Counted from the first letter of the stretch, positions 1 to 9,370 are shown. The stretch: DNA of 43,661 nt from Lachnospiraceae bacterium (GCA_014799465.1 JAAVHZ010000018.1:1-43661), one strand, 5' to 3'. Translations and numbers: made by a program. The notes: generated by a model not told the origin, from the sequence alone.

Positions 1-54
1 AGTATAACATCTGATGAAGGAAGAACACCTTCTTCTGTTATCAGTAAGAAATGA
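1..54 (+). CDS. C-terminal tail of an upstream protein (partial)
   Basis: An open frame enters at base 1 and stops at TGA 52-54, giving a 17-residue tail that ends in ISKK. It is followed 66 bases later by an exporter half-transporter of the kind usually encoded as the second gene of a heterodimeric pair, so it may be the end of the partner ABC subunit. The fragment is too short to show any domain; this assignment rests on context only. A small hairpin (GTAGTC/GACTAC, about 77-93) lies in the gap, without a T-run. Confidence 0.35.
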   Translation, partial: SITSDEGRTPSSVISKK

Positions 55-120
55 AATATAGAAACTTGTTAATCAAGTAGTCTTATTGACTACATCATTA
101 TTATACTAGGAGGAATCATA

Positions 121-1965
121 ATGAGTGAACATAAATCAGGTAACAGGAGAATTCACGGTCCGCATGGTGGTATGGGAAATGTGGAAAAGGCGAAAGATTT
201 TAAAGGTTCAATGGGAAGTCTTCTTTCCTATGTAGGGAAAAACAAGATAGGCATAATATTTGTTATGATATTTGCTGCTATATCTACGGTATTCAGTGTG
301 GCAGGTCCAAAGGTTCTTGGTAAGGCAACAACTGCACTTGCAGAAGGTATAGGTAAGAAGGTATCAGGTACAGGGGGCATTGATTTTACTTATATTGGCA
401 AAATACTTCTTATAGTACTGGGATTATATGTGTTAAGTTCTATATTCAGTTTTATTCAGGGATGGATAATGACCGGAATTACACAAAAGTTATGTTACAG
501 GCTTAGAAAGGAAATATCAGAAAAGATAAACAGGATGCCTATGAAATACTTCGAAAGCAGGACTTATGGTGAAGTATTGTCAAGGATTACAAATGATGTG
601 GATACATTAGGCATGGGTCTTAATCAGAGTGTTACCCAGATTATCACATCAGTTGCCACCTTAATAGGTGTACTGGTGATGATGTTAAGCATTTCTCCGT
701 TAATGACTCTTATAGCAATTGTTATACTTCCTGTGTCGGTAGGACTTATATCACTGGTCATTAAAAAGTCACAAAAATATTTTAAGACGCAGCAGGAGTA
801 TCTTGGACATATAAACGGTCAGGTAGAAGAGATTTATGGAGGACACCTTGTTATAAAATCATATAATAAGGAAAAGGAAACCATAGAAAAGTTTGATGAG
901 ACAAACAAAGTATTGTATGATTCTGCGTGGAAATCACAGTTTTTATCAGGAATGATGCATCCTATAATGATGTTTGTAGGTAATCTCGGTTATGCTTTAG
1001 TAGCTTTATCAGGAGGAATGCTGGCAATAAAAGGTGTTATTTCTATTGGAGATATTCAGGCATTTATACAGTATGTGAAGAGCTTTACACAGCCTATACA
1101 GCAGATTGCACAGGTTGCAAATCAGGTTCAGTCCATGGCTGCTGCGGCTGAAAGAGTATTTGAACTGCTTGGAGAAGAAGAGGATCAGACTGTGAATAAT
1201 CCGGTCAGACTCAATAATATTGAAGGAGCAGTGGAATTTAAAAAAGTACACTTTGGATATAAGGAAGACCAGATTATTATAAATGATTTTAATGCAAAGG
1301 TTAAACCGGGACAGAAGATTGCCATAGTAGGACCTACCGGAGCAGGAAAGACCACAATGGTAAAACTGCTTATGCGTTTTTATGATGTAAACAGTGGGGA
1401 AATTTTGTTAGATGGACATAATATCAGGAATTTTAACAGGAATGAACTTAGAGAAGCCTTTGGTATGGTATTGCAGGATACATGGCTGTTTAAAGGAAGC
1501 ATCATGGAGAATATTAGATATGGAAGGCTTGATGCCACTGACGAAGAAGTTATTGCGGCGGCAAAGGCGGCACATGCACATCATTTTATACAGACATTAC
1601 CGGGTGGATATGAGATGGAACTTAATGAAGATGCAAGCAATGTTTCACAGGGACAGAAGCAGCTTCTTACGATTGCAAGGGCGATACTTGCCGATAACAG
1701 GGTGATGATACTTGATGAAGCAACATCTTCGGTTGATACAAGAACAGAAATAAGGATACAGAAGGCGATGGATAACCTGATGAAAGGAAGAACCAGTTTT
1801 ATAATAGCACACAGACTTTCGACCATACGAAATGCAGACCTTATTCTTGTTATGAAGGATGGAGATATAATTGAGCAGGGCAGCCATGACGAACTTATTA
1901 AAAAAGCCGGATTTTATGCTGAACTGTATAATTCACAGTTTGAATCTGTCTGTGAAGCAGTATAA
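121..1965 (+). CDS. ABC exporter half-transporter, fused permease and ATPase (MdlB/LmrA-like)
   Basis: The 614-aa protein has an N-terminal exporter membrane domain with about six helices (roughly residues 45-340) and a C-terminal nucleotide-binding domain. Walker A is GPTGAGKTT near residue 404, the signature is the variant VSQGQKQLL near 507, Walker B is VMILDEATSSVD near 527, and the H-loop is AHRLSTI. The helix with SRITNDVDTLG is typical of this exporter type. An AGGAGG site lies just upstream of ATG 121. The length fits one subunit of a homo- or heterodimeric multidrug or lipid/peptide exporter in the cytoplasmic membrane. The partner gene probably lies just left of the window. Substrate cannot be inferred. 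Confidence 0.9.
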   Translation: MSEHKSGNRRIHGPHGGMGNVEKAKDFKGSMGSLLSYVGKNKIGIIFVMIFAAISTVFSVAGPKVLGKATTALAEGIGKKVSGTGGIDFTYIGKILLIVLGLYVLSSIFSFIQGWIMTGITQKLCYRLRKEISEKINRMPMKYFESRTYGEVLSRITNDVDTLGMGLNQSVTQIITSVATLIGVLVMMLSISPLMTLIAIVILPVSVGLISLVIKKSQKYFKTQQEYLGHINGQVEEIYGGHLVIKSYNKEKETIEKFDETNKVLYDSAWKSQFLSGMMHPIMMFVGNLGYALVALSGGMLAIKGVISIGDIQAFIQYVKSFTQPIQQIAQVANQVQSMAAAAERVFELLGEEEDQTVNNPVRLNNIEGAVEFKKVHFGYKEDQIIINDFNAKVKPGQKIAIVGPTGAGKTTMVKLLMRFYDVNSGEILLDGHNIRNFNRNELREAFGMVLQDTWLFKGSIMENIRYGRLDATDEEVIAAAKAAHAHHFIQTLPGGYEMELNEDASNVSQGQKQLLTIARAILADNRVMILDEATSSVDTRTEIRIQKAMDNLMKGRTSFIIAHRLSTIRNADLILVMKDGDIIEQGSHDELIKKAGFYAELYNSQFESVCEAV

Positions 1966-1998
1966 TTTGCAGAACTCGAAATTTGCGACAAGTAATAC

Positions 1999-2026
1999 TT
2001 GAAAAATCTGCCAACTACATTATAAT
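1999..2026 (+). promoter_or_regulatory. Sigma-A-type promoter for folC operon
   Basis: TTGAAA (1999-2004), a 16-base spacer and TATAAT (2021-2026) form a near-consensus vegetative promoter downstream of the ABC gene. The predicted start near 2033 falls at the left arm of the 2031-2053 hairpin, so the folC transcript would begin inside that stem. Confidence 0.6.
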
Positions 2027-2030
2027 AGGA

Positions 2031-2060
2031 AGAGTGCTTTTATAAAGTACTCTTTTTATT
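2031..2060 (+). terminator. Intrinsic terminator after the ABC exporter gene
   Basis: AGAGTGCTT pairs with AAGTACTCT (one G-U pair) across a 5-base loop and is followed by a T-rich run (2053-2060). It lies 65 bases after the ABC stop codon. It overlaps the expected transcript start of the promoter at 1999-2026. Confidence 0.7.
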
Positions 2061-2093
2061 TGGAAACATTTTACTAAGACAGAGGTGGATATT

Positions 2094-3392
2094 TTGACTT
2101 ATGAAGAAATAGAAAAGTATATATCTGACATTCCCAGATTTACAAAAAAGAACAGTCTTAACCATACTGCATCTTTTTTACAAAAAATGGGAAATCCGCA
2201 GAAACGGATGAAAATAATACATGTGGCAGGTACTAACGGAAAAGGTTCTGTATGTGCATTTGTATCAGGAATACTTTGTAAATGTAAAAAAAAGACGGGA
2301 TTATTTGTGTCACCTCATCTTACAGATATTACAGAACGAATCAGCATTAATGGAAATAATGTTAATAAGGATAAATTTGTTCAGAGTTTTCACAGAATAA
2401 AAAGTATAGTGGAAGAGATGGAAATTAAAGGATATTCTCATCCGGGTTATTTTGAATATCTGTTTTTAATGGCAATGGATATATTTGATAAGGAAGGTAT
2501 GGAGTATGTTGTCTTAGAGACAGGTCTTGGAGGCAGACTTGATGCTACCAATGTTATCGAACAGCCGGAAGTTACAATTATATCTTCCATAGGGCTTGAC
2601 CACACGGAAATACTTGGGGATACTATTGAGAAGATAGCAGGTGAAAAGGCAGGTATTATTAAGCCGTATGTACCGGTTATTTATCAGGGTGAAAATACCT
2701 TAGTGAATGAAGTTATTGAAAAGAATGCAGAAGAAAAACATTCTGAAGCCGTAAAATGTTGTCACGCTGATTATAAAATTATTAAAAAATATGATAATTG
2801 TATTGATTTTTGTGTTCGTTCTGGTTATTATTTAAATACTATATTTTCAATACCTTTTATAGCAGAATATCAGGTCGAAAATGCAGTGCTTGCTCTTAAA
2901 GCTGTTGAAAGACTTGAAGATATAAAAGAAGATATAGAACATATAAAAGAGGGCATTTCAAAAGTAAGATGGCATGGACGTATGGAACAGGTCATGCCGG
3001 GTGTATATTTTGACGGAGCACATAATGGTCCGGGAATTGATGAATTTGTAAAGACGGTATCGCAATATCAATGCGATGGTGATAAGTATATATTGTTTTC
3101 TGCAGTAAAGGAAAAGGATTATAGATATATGGCAGAAAAGATATGCAGAGGCATTATGCCCAAAAAGGTGTTTGTGACTCAGATTGATGGTGACAGAAGC
3201 CTGTCTTCGCATATTATTGCCAATGAGTTTAAAGATTTAGATATTTATATTTCTGATAATATTAAGGATGCGTTTCTAAAGGCACTTGATGAGAAAAAAA
3301 ATGAAGATGTTTTGTTTTGTACAGGTTCATTATATCTTACAGGTGAGTTAATAAGATTATTCAGACAGGGCATTGTGAATGGAGGATTGTAA
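2094..3392 (+). CDS. folC: Folylpolyglutamate synthase / dihydrofolate synthase
   Basis: FolC adds glutamate to folates, and in many bacteria also to dihydropteroate, in an ATP-dependent ligase reaction of the Mur-ligase fold. The P-loop HVAGTNGKGS lies near residue 45, the motif ETGLGGRLDATN near 145, SSIGLDHTEILG near 165 and DGAHN near 310; all are family hallmarks. The longest frame opens at GTG 2085 but has no ribosome site. AGAGGTGG at 2081-2088 sits 5 bases before TTG 2094, which gives the expected start TYEEIEKYI and a normal length of 432 aa. The stop TAA shares a base with the ATG of the next small gene, suggesting translational coupling. Confidence 0.92.
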   Translation: MTYEEIEKYISDIPRFTKKNSLNHTASFLQKMGNPQKRMKIIHVAGTNGKGSVCAFVSGILCKCKKKTGLFVSPHLTDITERISINGNNVNKDKFVQSFHRIKSIVEEMEIKGYSHPGYFEYLFLMAMDIFDKEGMEYVVLETGLGGRLDATNVIEQPEVTIISSIGLDHTEILGDTIEKIAGEKAGIIKPYVPVIYQGENTLVNEVIEKNAEEKHSEAVKCCHADYKIIKKYDNCIDFCVRSGYYLNTIFSIPFIAEYQVENAVLALKAVERLEDIKEDIEHIKEGISKVRWHGRMEQVMPGVYFDGAHNGPGIDEFVKTVSQYQCDGDKYILFSAVKEKDYRYMAEKICRGIMPKKVFVTQIDGDRSLSSHIIANEFKDLDIYISDNIKDAFLKALDEKKNEDVLFCTGSLYLTGELIRLFRQGIVNGGL

Positions 3393-3538
3393 TGATAAAT
3401 TTTGACGAAGAGATTAAAAAATTTCAACCGAGTCTTGAAGTTGATGACACGGAAGATGCCATATATAACACGAATACTAAAACGGATGTTACGGATATAG
3501 TGTTGGAACTGCTCAAAGAAGTCAGGGAAAATCAGTAA
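3392..3538 (+). CDS. Small acidic protein coupled to folC (48 aa)
   Basis: ATG 3392 overlaps the folC stop by one base (TAATG). GGAGG at 3381-3385 provides a ribosome site. The frame runs 48 codons to TAA 3536. The product is acidic, with an N-terminal MINFDEEIKKFQPSLEV and a C-terminal amphipathic segment DIVLELLKEVRENQ. There is no membrane segment or cysteine. I am not aware of a named family. The coupled position after folC, the good SD and the balanced helical composition support a real gene. Its function is unknown. Confidence 0.7.
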   Translation: MINFDEEIKKFQPSLEVDDTEDAIYNTNTKTDVTDIVLELLKEVRENQ

Positions 3539-3553
3539 TAGGAAGGAAAAAGA

Positions 3554-5086
3554 ATGAAATGTTACAGATGTGGCTGTGTCCTTTCAGGTAATGATTTCTG
3601 CAATAGCTGTGGAGCAACGGTTGTAGTATATAAAAAGGTATTAAGAATTTCAAATACCTACTACAACATGGGGCTTACTAAAGTACAGGTCAGGGATTTA
3701 TCCGGTGCGGCAGATTTATTGAGACGCAGTATAAAGTTTAATAAAAGTAATGTAGATGCAAGAAATTTACTTGGACTTGTCTATTTTGAAATGGGTGAAG
3801 CGGTACAGGCATTTTCGCAATGGGTGATAAGCAAGAATATAAAGCCGGAAGATAATATTGCCGGAAGATATATAAAGTCGCTGCAGTCAAACCCTACAAA
3901 GCTTGATACAATAAACCAGACAATTAAAAAGTTTAATATTGCATTAGGTTATGCAAGAGAAGGAAATGATGACCTTGCTATAATTCAATTAAAAAAAGTG
4001 TTGAATATGAATCCTAATCTTATAAAAGGGCATCAGCTTTTAGCTTTACTGTATATGAAAAGAGGAGATTATGATAGAGCTAAAAAGCCGATAATGAAAT
4101 CTCTAAAGATTGATAATAATAATGCGTTAAGCAGAAAGTATCTTAATGAAATAGAGAAACGCTCAGACAAGAGGCAGATAGTAAACAATGATAATATAGC
4201 AAAAACCTCTGAAAAAATAAGCAGCAGAAAGCGTTTTAAGCCGGAGTTTGATACAGGTGCAAACGAACCATTAAGCGGATATGATGTAATAATACCTAAA
4301 AATGCTTATGGAGAATCTAACAGTGGAACACTTACAGTACTGAATGTTATTATAGGAATAGTAATAGGTGTGGCAGTTACATTTTTCCTGCTGACACCTG
4401 CCAAGGTAAATTCTCTTAATACTAATCATAAAAATGAAGTACTGGATTTGAATTCCCAGATTGCCGGGCTTAATTCACAGATAGCAGACTTAAAGGCACA
4501 GGTAGATGGTGCAAATTCAGCCAATGCCGAACTTCAGGGTAAGATAGACAATGCCGATAGTGAGAAGGATATAGTCATAGCGGATTATGAGAAACTGATA
4601 ACTGCATTGACTGCTTATCAGGCACGAAGTTATGTGGAGTGTGCTGAGCAGTTAAGCAGCATATCAGGAATATCAGCAGAAGATTATGAGACAAAGTATT
4701 CTGAGAGCTTTAAGAATATGTGTGCCGCAATAAAGGACGATGCTTATAAGCAGGCGGCATCAGCAGCTTATTCAGAGGCCCGTTCATTGTACAATTCGGC
4801 AAGTACTGTAGATACATGGGATACGGTAATATCAAAACTGGAAAGATGTTTTGTATATGATTTTAAAAATATTGATTACAATGATGCTGTAAGAAGATTA
4901 TCAGAGGCATATAAGTCAAGATATCAGTGTGCAGTATCTGAAAATGTTGAAAATCCTGCATCATATAAGGAACAGGCTATAAATGGAATGCAGGGTATAG
5001 TTGATAAACTTACGGCTACTGAAGGTATAAGTTCATCATCTTTAAAAAATGCACAGGATGCATTGGCTGAATTGCAGACAATGTAA
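3554..5086 (+). CDS. Zinc-ribbon, TPR and coiled-coil membrane-anchored protein
   Basis: The 510-aa protein starts with a zinc ribbon (C3, C6, C16, C19 as CxxC-x9-CxxC). TPR-like helical repeats follow (about residues 30-200), then a basic linker, one membrane helix at about 260-281, a coiled coil with repeated SQIAGLNSQIADLKAQ heptads (about 285-345) and a helical C-terminal domain. The ribbon and TPRs would be cytoplasmic and the coiled coil outside. SD AGGAAGG precedes ATG 3554, 15 bases after the small gene, so it is probably in the folC operon. Similar layouts occur in clostridial proteins of unknown role; a scaffold is plausible but unproven. Confidence 0.75.
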   Translation: MKCYRCGCVLSGNDFCNSCGATVVVYKKVLRISNTYYNMGLTKVQVRDLSGAADLLRRSIKFNKSNVDARNLLGLVYFEMGEAVQAFSQWVISKNIKPEDNIAGRYIKSLQSNPTKLDTINQTIKKFNIALGYAREGNDDLAIIQLKKVLNMNPNLIKGHQLLALLYMKRGDYDRAKKPIMKSLKIDNNNALSRKYLNEIEKRSDKRQIVNNDNIAKTSEKISSRKRFKPEFDTGANEPLSGYDVIIPKNAYGESNSGTLTVLNVIIGIVIGVAVTFFLLTPAKVNSLNTNHKNEVLDLNSQIAGLNSQIADLKAQVDGANSANAELQGKIDNADSEKDIVIADYEKLITALTAYQARSYVECAEQLSSISGISAEDYETKYSESFKNMCAAIKDDAYKQAASAAYSEARSLYNSASTVDTWDTVISKLERCFVYDFKNIDYNDAVRRLSEAYKSRYQCAVSENVENPASYKEQAINGMQGIVDKLTATEGISSSSLKNAQDALAELQTM

Positions 5087-5103
5087 TAATACACTAAAGA
5101 AAG

Positions 5104-5139
5104 AGATAACACAGTAATAAGTGTTATCTTTTTATTTTT
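5104..5139 (+). terminator. Intrinsic terminator after the TPR protein gene
   Basis: AGATAACAC pairs perfectly with GTGTTATCT (9 bp, 8-base loop), followed by a long T-rich run (5129-5139). Confidence 0.85.
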
Positions 5140-5185
5140 CGCTGTAGCGAAGAAGTTGAATATAAATAAAGAAGGGTGGATAGAT

Positions 5186-5536
5186 ATGCAGGTTAAAGTA
5201 AAGGGAAACGCATTAATTATAATTGTAAATGGAGATTTAGACCATCATAATGCAGAAATTATTAAGGAGATTGCAGACAACAGCATTATGGAAAATAAAA
5301 TCAGAAATGTTATATTTGATTTTAAAAACAGTAATTTTATGGATAGTTCAGGTATTGGTGTAATGATGGGCAGGTATAAACTGATAGCCAATGCAGGAGG
5401 AAGAGCATGTGCCGTTAATCTGAATCCTGCAATTAACAGAATATTTCAGATTTCAGGACTACATAAGGTGATAGAGCGGTTTGAAAATGTGGAAGATGCA
5501 TTAAAAGAATATCAGAAGGAGTTAAAAGATGAATAA
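5186..5536 (+). CDS. spoIIAA: Anti-sigma F factor antagonist
   Basis: SpoIIAA is the STAS-domain protein that, when unphosphorylated, binds SpoIIAB and frees sigma F in the forespore. The 116-aa product matches the usual length. ELDHH is conserved as GDLDHH, and the phospho-acceptor motif [15 protein letters not shown] is intact, with the phosphorylated serine expected at S54. The open frame extends to TTG 5156, but AAGGGTGG at about 5172-5179 points to ATG 5186, which aligns with the family start. Its last bases overlap spoIIAB by 8. GTTGAATAT at 5155 resembles a sigma-H -10 element, but I see no matching -35. Confidence 0.96.
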   Translation: MQVKVKGNALIIIVNGDLDHHNAEIIKEIADNSIMENKIRNVIFDFKNSNFMDSSGIGVMMGRYKLIANAGGRACAVNLNPAINRIFQISGLHKVIERFENVEDALKEYQKELKDE

Positions 5537-5972
5537 TAAGGAAAGATTATATTTGGAAATTGAAAGTAATTCTGAAAATGAAAGTCTGGCGAGGGTTGTA
5601 GTATCAGCATTTGCAGCCAGATTAGATCCTACTCTTGAGGAAATATCCGATATTAAAACCGCTGTGTCAGAGGCGGTGACTAATTCTATAATACATGGAT
5701 ATGAGGGAAAAGAAGGGATAATTAAGATAGAGTGTTTTATAGAAGAAAGGCAGCTGGTTGTTCAGATAACAGACACAGGAGTTGGCATAAAAGATGTAGG
5801 ACAGGCTATGAAACCTCTTTTTACAACAAAAGGTGACCAGGAGAGATCAGGGATGGGATTTGCATTTATGGAGATATTCATGGATGAGCTTGAAGTAGAT
5901 TCTAAAATAGGTATGGGTACAAAAATAACAATGAAAAAATTAATAGGAGGGGATTATACTAACGGGCGTTAA
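5529..5972 (+). CDS. spoIIAB: Anti-sigma F factor, serine kinase
   Basis: SpoIIAB is a GHKL-fold kinase that holds sigma F inactive and phosphorylates SpoIIAA. The 147-aa protein has the N box [14 protein letters not shown], the G1 box [10 protein letters not shown], the motif [22 protein letters not shown] and a G2-like [13 protein letters not shown] 5529 lies 8 bases inside spoIIAA after AGGAG, giving tight coupling of kinase and antagonist. The 3' end contains AGGAGGGG (5945-5952), which appears to be the ribosome site meant for sigF although sigF starts 70 bases further on (see the hairpin feature). Confidence 0.96.
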   Translation: MNNKERLYLEIESNSENESLARVVVSAFAARLDPTLEEISDIKTAVSEAVTNSIIHGYEGKEGIIKIECFIEERQLVVQITDTGVGIKDVGQAMKPLFTTKGDQERSGMGFAFMEIFMDELEVDSKIGMGTKITMKKLIGGDYTNGR

Positions 5973-6024
5973 CATTTTCTAATTTCTAAACAGCACATGT
6001 TAGTATAACTATAAACTGACTATG
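5945..6024 (+). promoter_or_regulatory. Hairpin between an SD sequence and the sigF start codon
   Basis: AGGAGGGG (5945-5952) at the end of spoIIAB is followed by TTATACTAAC (5954-5963), which pairs perfectly with GTTAGTATAA (5999-6008). The 35-base loop contains the spoIIAB stop codon. ATG of sigF is at 6022. No SD-like sequence exists in the 20 bases directly before that ATG. When folded, the stem would bring the distant SD to about 14 unpaired bases from the ATG. The pairing is read from sequence; the role is inferred. Confidence 0.5.
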
Positions 6025-6801
6025 GATATAATTGAACAAATCATATTGGCACACAAAGGGGATAAAGCAATGCGTGATGAGATTGTTCAGGAAAACATAG
6101 GATTAGTATGGAGTATAGTCAGAAGATTTTTAAATAGAGGATATGAGGCTGATGATTTATTCCAGATAGGATGCATAGGATTATTAAAGGCTATAGATAA
6201 ATTTGATATAGAATATGATGTGAAGTTCTCAACTTATGCCGTACCAATGATTAGTGGTGAAATAAAAAGATTTTTAAGGGATGACGGTCTGGTAAAGGTG
6301 AGCCGGACTTTGAAAGAAAATGGCTGGAAGATAAAGCAGGCATCAGAAAAGCTGTCACATGAGCTTGGCAGGGATGCAACACTTCAGGAAATTGCTGCGG
6401 CTACCGAACTTAGTAAGGAGGAGATTGTAATGGCAATGGAAGCTAATGTGGAGGTAGAATCCATATATAAGTCCATATATCAAAATGACGGAAATGAAAT
6501 ATATATGGTAGATCAGGTGATTGCAGGCGGTGATGCGTCTAATGTAGGAGTAACGGCATCGGGAATTTATGGAGAAGATGTGGAAAAGGAAAAGCTGCTA
6601 AATCGTATTATGTTAAGGCAGCTTATGGATGAATTGGATGAAAGAGAGCGAAAACTTATAGAGTACAGATATTTTAATGAAAAAACGCAAAGTGAAGTGG
6701 CAAAAATATTTGGCATAAGTCAGGTACAGGTCAGCAGGATGGAGAAAAAAATTTTGATGGAAATGCGAAAAAACGTCTATAAAAAAGTAGATAATTTGTA
6801 A
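6022..6801 (+). CDS. sigF: Forespore sigma factor F
   Basis: SigF (SpoIIAC) is the first compartment-specific sigma factor of sporulation, active in the forespore. The 259-aa protein has region 2 with GYEADDLFQIGCIGLLKAIDKF, STYAVPMISGEIKRFLRDDG and VKVSRTLKE, a region 3, and a region 4 helix-turn-helix SEVAKIFGISQVQVSRMEKKIL. The in-frame stop at 6001 limits the start to ATG 6022 or non-ATG codons close by, and the N-terminus MDIIEQIILAHKGDK fits the family. The gene follows spoIIAB by 49 bases, but the usual SD next to the start is missing. Confidence 0.96.
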   Translation: MDIIEQIILAHKGDKAMRDEIVQENIGLVWSIVRRFLNRGYEADDLFQIGCIGLLKAIDKFDIEYDVKFSTYAVPMISGEIKRFLRDDGLVKVSRTLKENGWKIKQASEKLSHELGRDATLQEIAAATELSKEEIVMAMEANVEVESIYKSIYQNDGNEIYMVDQVIAGGDASNVGVTASGIYGEDVEKEKLLNRIMLRQLMDELDERERKLIEYRYFNEKTQSEVAKIFGISQVQVSRMEKKILMEMRKNVYKKVDNL

Positions 6802-6832
6802 AAAATCACTAGTAGTTTTTACTCTTTTCTAG

Positions 6833-6858
6833 TATAATGGTTTTATAATAACCGATAT
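6833..6858 (+). promoter_or_regulatory. Possible promoter elements before the chemoreceptor gene
   Basis: TATAAT at 6833-6838 looks like a vegetative -10, and ACCGATAT at 6851-6858 resembles the -10 of sigma-28/sigma-D motility promoters (GCCGATAA). No convincing -35 is present at the right distance for either, so which element is used is unclear. Confidence 0.3.
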
Positions 6859-6881
6859 ACTACAGAAAGCAGGTGTACTGT

Positions 6882-9335
6882 ATGAGTGACAAAAAAATTA
6901 CTAATCCGGACGATATTCAGGTTAGAGCTGCGATTACAGACGATGTAACAGAAAAAACGCAGGATAGTGGGAAAAGGAGTAAGCTGTTTGGAAAAAGAAA
7001 TAAAGAAAAACCTCCTAAAGAAAAAAAGGTTAAACCTGTAAAAGTAAAAAAAGAAAAACCGGTAAAAGTAAAAAAGGTTAAGCCTGCAAGAAACAAAAAA
7101 GTACGAAATATAAGTAAGAACAATAAAGCAGTTAATAAATTAAGAGGAAATAGTACCAGTTTTATTCTGAAAATCAGGAATACCATTATGTCATTAAAAA
7201 AAGAAGACAGCATGCATATTGGAGATGACAAGAATATAGGCAAAATAAAAATGTTTCATGGAATACGAGTTAAGCTTATATGTGGTTTTCTTGTTCCGGC
7301 TGTATTATTTATAGTTGTTGGTATTATGATTTATTCAAAATCAAAACAAGGTCTTACAGAAAATTCAGAAACTCTTATAAATACTAATGTGGGAATGCTG
7401 AAAGAGTACTTTGAACTGGGATTTGAAAATATAGAATTGTCAGCTACAAGGCTTTCGGTAAATGAAAATATAGTATCATATTATTCCGGAACATATGAGG
7501 AATCTTCGAATCTTTATGTGAGAAGCCGTGCAGGTACAAAGTCAGCTATTAATAATGAATCTACGGCTGATAAATACATTTTAAATGTAATGGCATTTGC
7601 ACAGGAGGGTCAGGGATGTACGCAGACCGGACTGCTTGATAAAAATGAGGATTTATATGCTGCATTTACATCTTCAGAAGACAGTAAAGCACTTGAAGAT
7701 TCAGAGAGTGCATGGATATCTAACCATGAGTCTATTGACGGAATATTAAGTAATAATGCAGATGATTATGCAATGTCATATGTAAAGTCACTGAAAAATG
7801 AACGAAATAAATCAGTCGGATATATATTAATTGATGTTAAGACAGTATTTATAAAAGAAATCCTTGATAATGCATCTATCGGAACTGATAGTATAAAAGG
7901 ATTTATAACGGGAGACGGAAAAGAAGTTATAAGCGGAAGTGATGATTTTAATTTCACCGGACAGAAATTCTATTCAAAAGTAAAAGATAAAGAAGAGGGC
8001 GGTTACCAATACGTTGATTATAAAGGAGATAGTTATCTTTTTGTATATGATAAAATCAGTCAGGGAAACGGAATGGTATGCGCACTTGTTCCTAAGTCTG
8101 AGATTATAAAGAAGGCAAATGAGATTGGAACATTTATTATCATTACGGTTATTATATGCTTTATTATAGCAGTAGGACTGGGTTCGGTATTTGCAGCGGG
8201 TATTGCAAATGCCATAAGAAAAGTAAATGTTATAATGAAAAGGACATCAGAAGGTGACCTTACGGGAACTATCCACATGAAGAGAAAGGATGAATTCGGC
8301 ATATTGTCAGGAAGTATAATGAATATGATTGTCAGTGTTAAGAATATTATATTCAAGATGGCAAATGTCAGTGAAAACGTACAGGAATCTGCAGTCCAAG
8401 TGGGAGAAAACTCAAAGGTACTGCTTAAGGCTACACAGGATATAACAGCAGCAGTAAATGATATTGAAGCAGGTATTGCACAACAGTCTTCTGATACTGA
8501 CGGATGTCTTGCACAGATGTCTGATTTGGCAGAAAAAATAACGGAAGTATATGCGAGTACAGGTGAAATAGGAAAGATTGCAAGTACTGCACAAAGTACT
8601 ATTGATGAAGGTATGGTACTTATAAGTAATCTCGGAGAAAGAGTAGAAGATACTACAGAGATTACAAAATATGTTATGCAGGATATTGATAAGCTTAATG
8701 AAGAATCAATATCAATAAATACAATAATCAAAACTATAAATGATATTTCAAAGCAGACTAATCTTTTGGCACTTAATGCAAGTATAGAAGCTGCAAGAGC
8801 CGGAACTGCAGGAAGAGGCTTTGCAGTTGTGTCGGATGAAATAAGAAATCTTGCCGAACAATCTGGAGAGGCAGGAAAGCAGATTAACATGATTATAGAA
8901 AATATCCAGAAACGTATGCGGCAGACTATAGAGACTGCAGGAAGGGCAGAAGGAATTGTAAGTTATCAGCAGGAGGCACTTGATAATACTGTTAATATAT
9001 TTAAGGAAATTAAGGAACAGGTATCAGCATTGGCAGGTAATCTGGAAGTTATATCAAATAGTGTAAACAGTATAGAAGCTGCTAAAAATGATACACTTGA
9101 AGCTATTGAAAGTATTTCAGCCACATCAAATGAAACTGAAGCAGCATCTACAGAACTTAGCAGGAATGCGGAAAAGCAGCTTCAGGCAGTTGAAGTATTA
9201 AATGAAGCTGTTAAGCACCTGCAGCATAATTCTGATGACTTAAATGAGTCTGTTAAAATATTTAAAATTGCAGAGGAAACTATAGAAGATAAGGTTATTG
9301 CAAATAATTTAGATAATCAGACGGAAGAAAATTAA
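6882..9335 (+). CDS. Methyl-accepting chemotaxis protein with lysine-rich N-terminal extension
   Basis: This chemoreceptor signals ligand state to CheA/CheW. The 817-aa protein has a cytoplasmic N-terminal extension of about 125 residues, very rich in lysine and with repeated KPVKVKK units (about 34-90). TM1 follows at about 128-152, then an extracellular sensor region (about 153-413), TM2 at about 416-440, a HAMP domain and a signalling domain with the hairpin tip [15 protein letters not shown]. The start is ATG 6882, with AGGTG 6 bases upstream; the frame also opens at GTG 6873. The sensor region is dCache-like in length, but I cannot name the ligand. Basic extensions of this kind seem common in Lachnospiraceae receptors. 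Confidence 0.92.
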   Translation: MSDKKITNPDDIQVRAAITDDVTEKTQDSGKRSKLFGKRNKEKPPKEKKVKPVKVKKEKPVKVKKVKPARNKKVRNISKNNKAVNKLRGNSTSFILKIRNTIMSLKKEDSMHIGDDKNIGKIKMFHGIRVKLICGFLVPAVLFIVVGIMIYSKSKQGLTENSETLINTNVGMLKEYFELGFENIELSATRLSVNENIVSYYSGTYEESSNLYVRSRAGTKSAINNESTADKYILNVMAFAQEGQGCTQTGLLDKNEDLYAAFTSSEDSKALEDSESAWISNHESIDGILSNNADDYAMSYVKSLKNERNKSVGYILIDVKTVFIKEILDNASIGTDSIKGFITGDGKEVISGSDDFNFTGQKFYSKVKDKEEGGYQYVDYKGDSYLFVYDKISQGNGMVCALVPKSEIIKKANEIGTFIIITVIICFIIAVGLGSVFAAGIANAIRKVNVIMKRTSEGDLTGTIHMKRKDEFGILSGSIMNMIVSVKNIIFKMANVSENVQESAVQVGENSKVLLKATQDITAAVNDIEAGIAQQSSDTDGCLAQMSDLAEKITEVYASTGEIGKIASTAQSTIDEGMVLISNLGERVEDTTEITKYVMQDIDKLNEESISINTIIKTINDISKQTNLLALNASIEAARAGTAGRGFAVVSDEIRNLAEQSGEAGKQINMIIENIQKRMRQTIETAGRAEGIVSYQQEALDNTVNIFKEIKEQVSALAGNLEVISNSVNSIEAAKNDTLEAIESISATSNETEAASTELSRNAEKQLQAVEVLNEAVKHLQHNSDDLNESVKIFKIAEETIEDKVIANNLDNQTEEN

Positions 9336-9370
9336 TAAACTTAAATTTTAAAGAGTTTAAATAGTAAAAT

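Noticed and set aside
5155-5163. Sigma-H promoter for the spoIIA operon
   Set aside because: GTTGAATAT matches the -10 consensus, but no RnAGGAwww -35 lies 11-13 bases upstream, so I did not list it as a feature.
8060-8890. 276-codon open frame on the minus strand inside the chemoreceptor gene
   Set aside because: It is the complement of the MCP signalling domain, has Ser/Ile-biased shadow composition and no ribosome site. The plus-strand protein has all family motifs.
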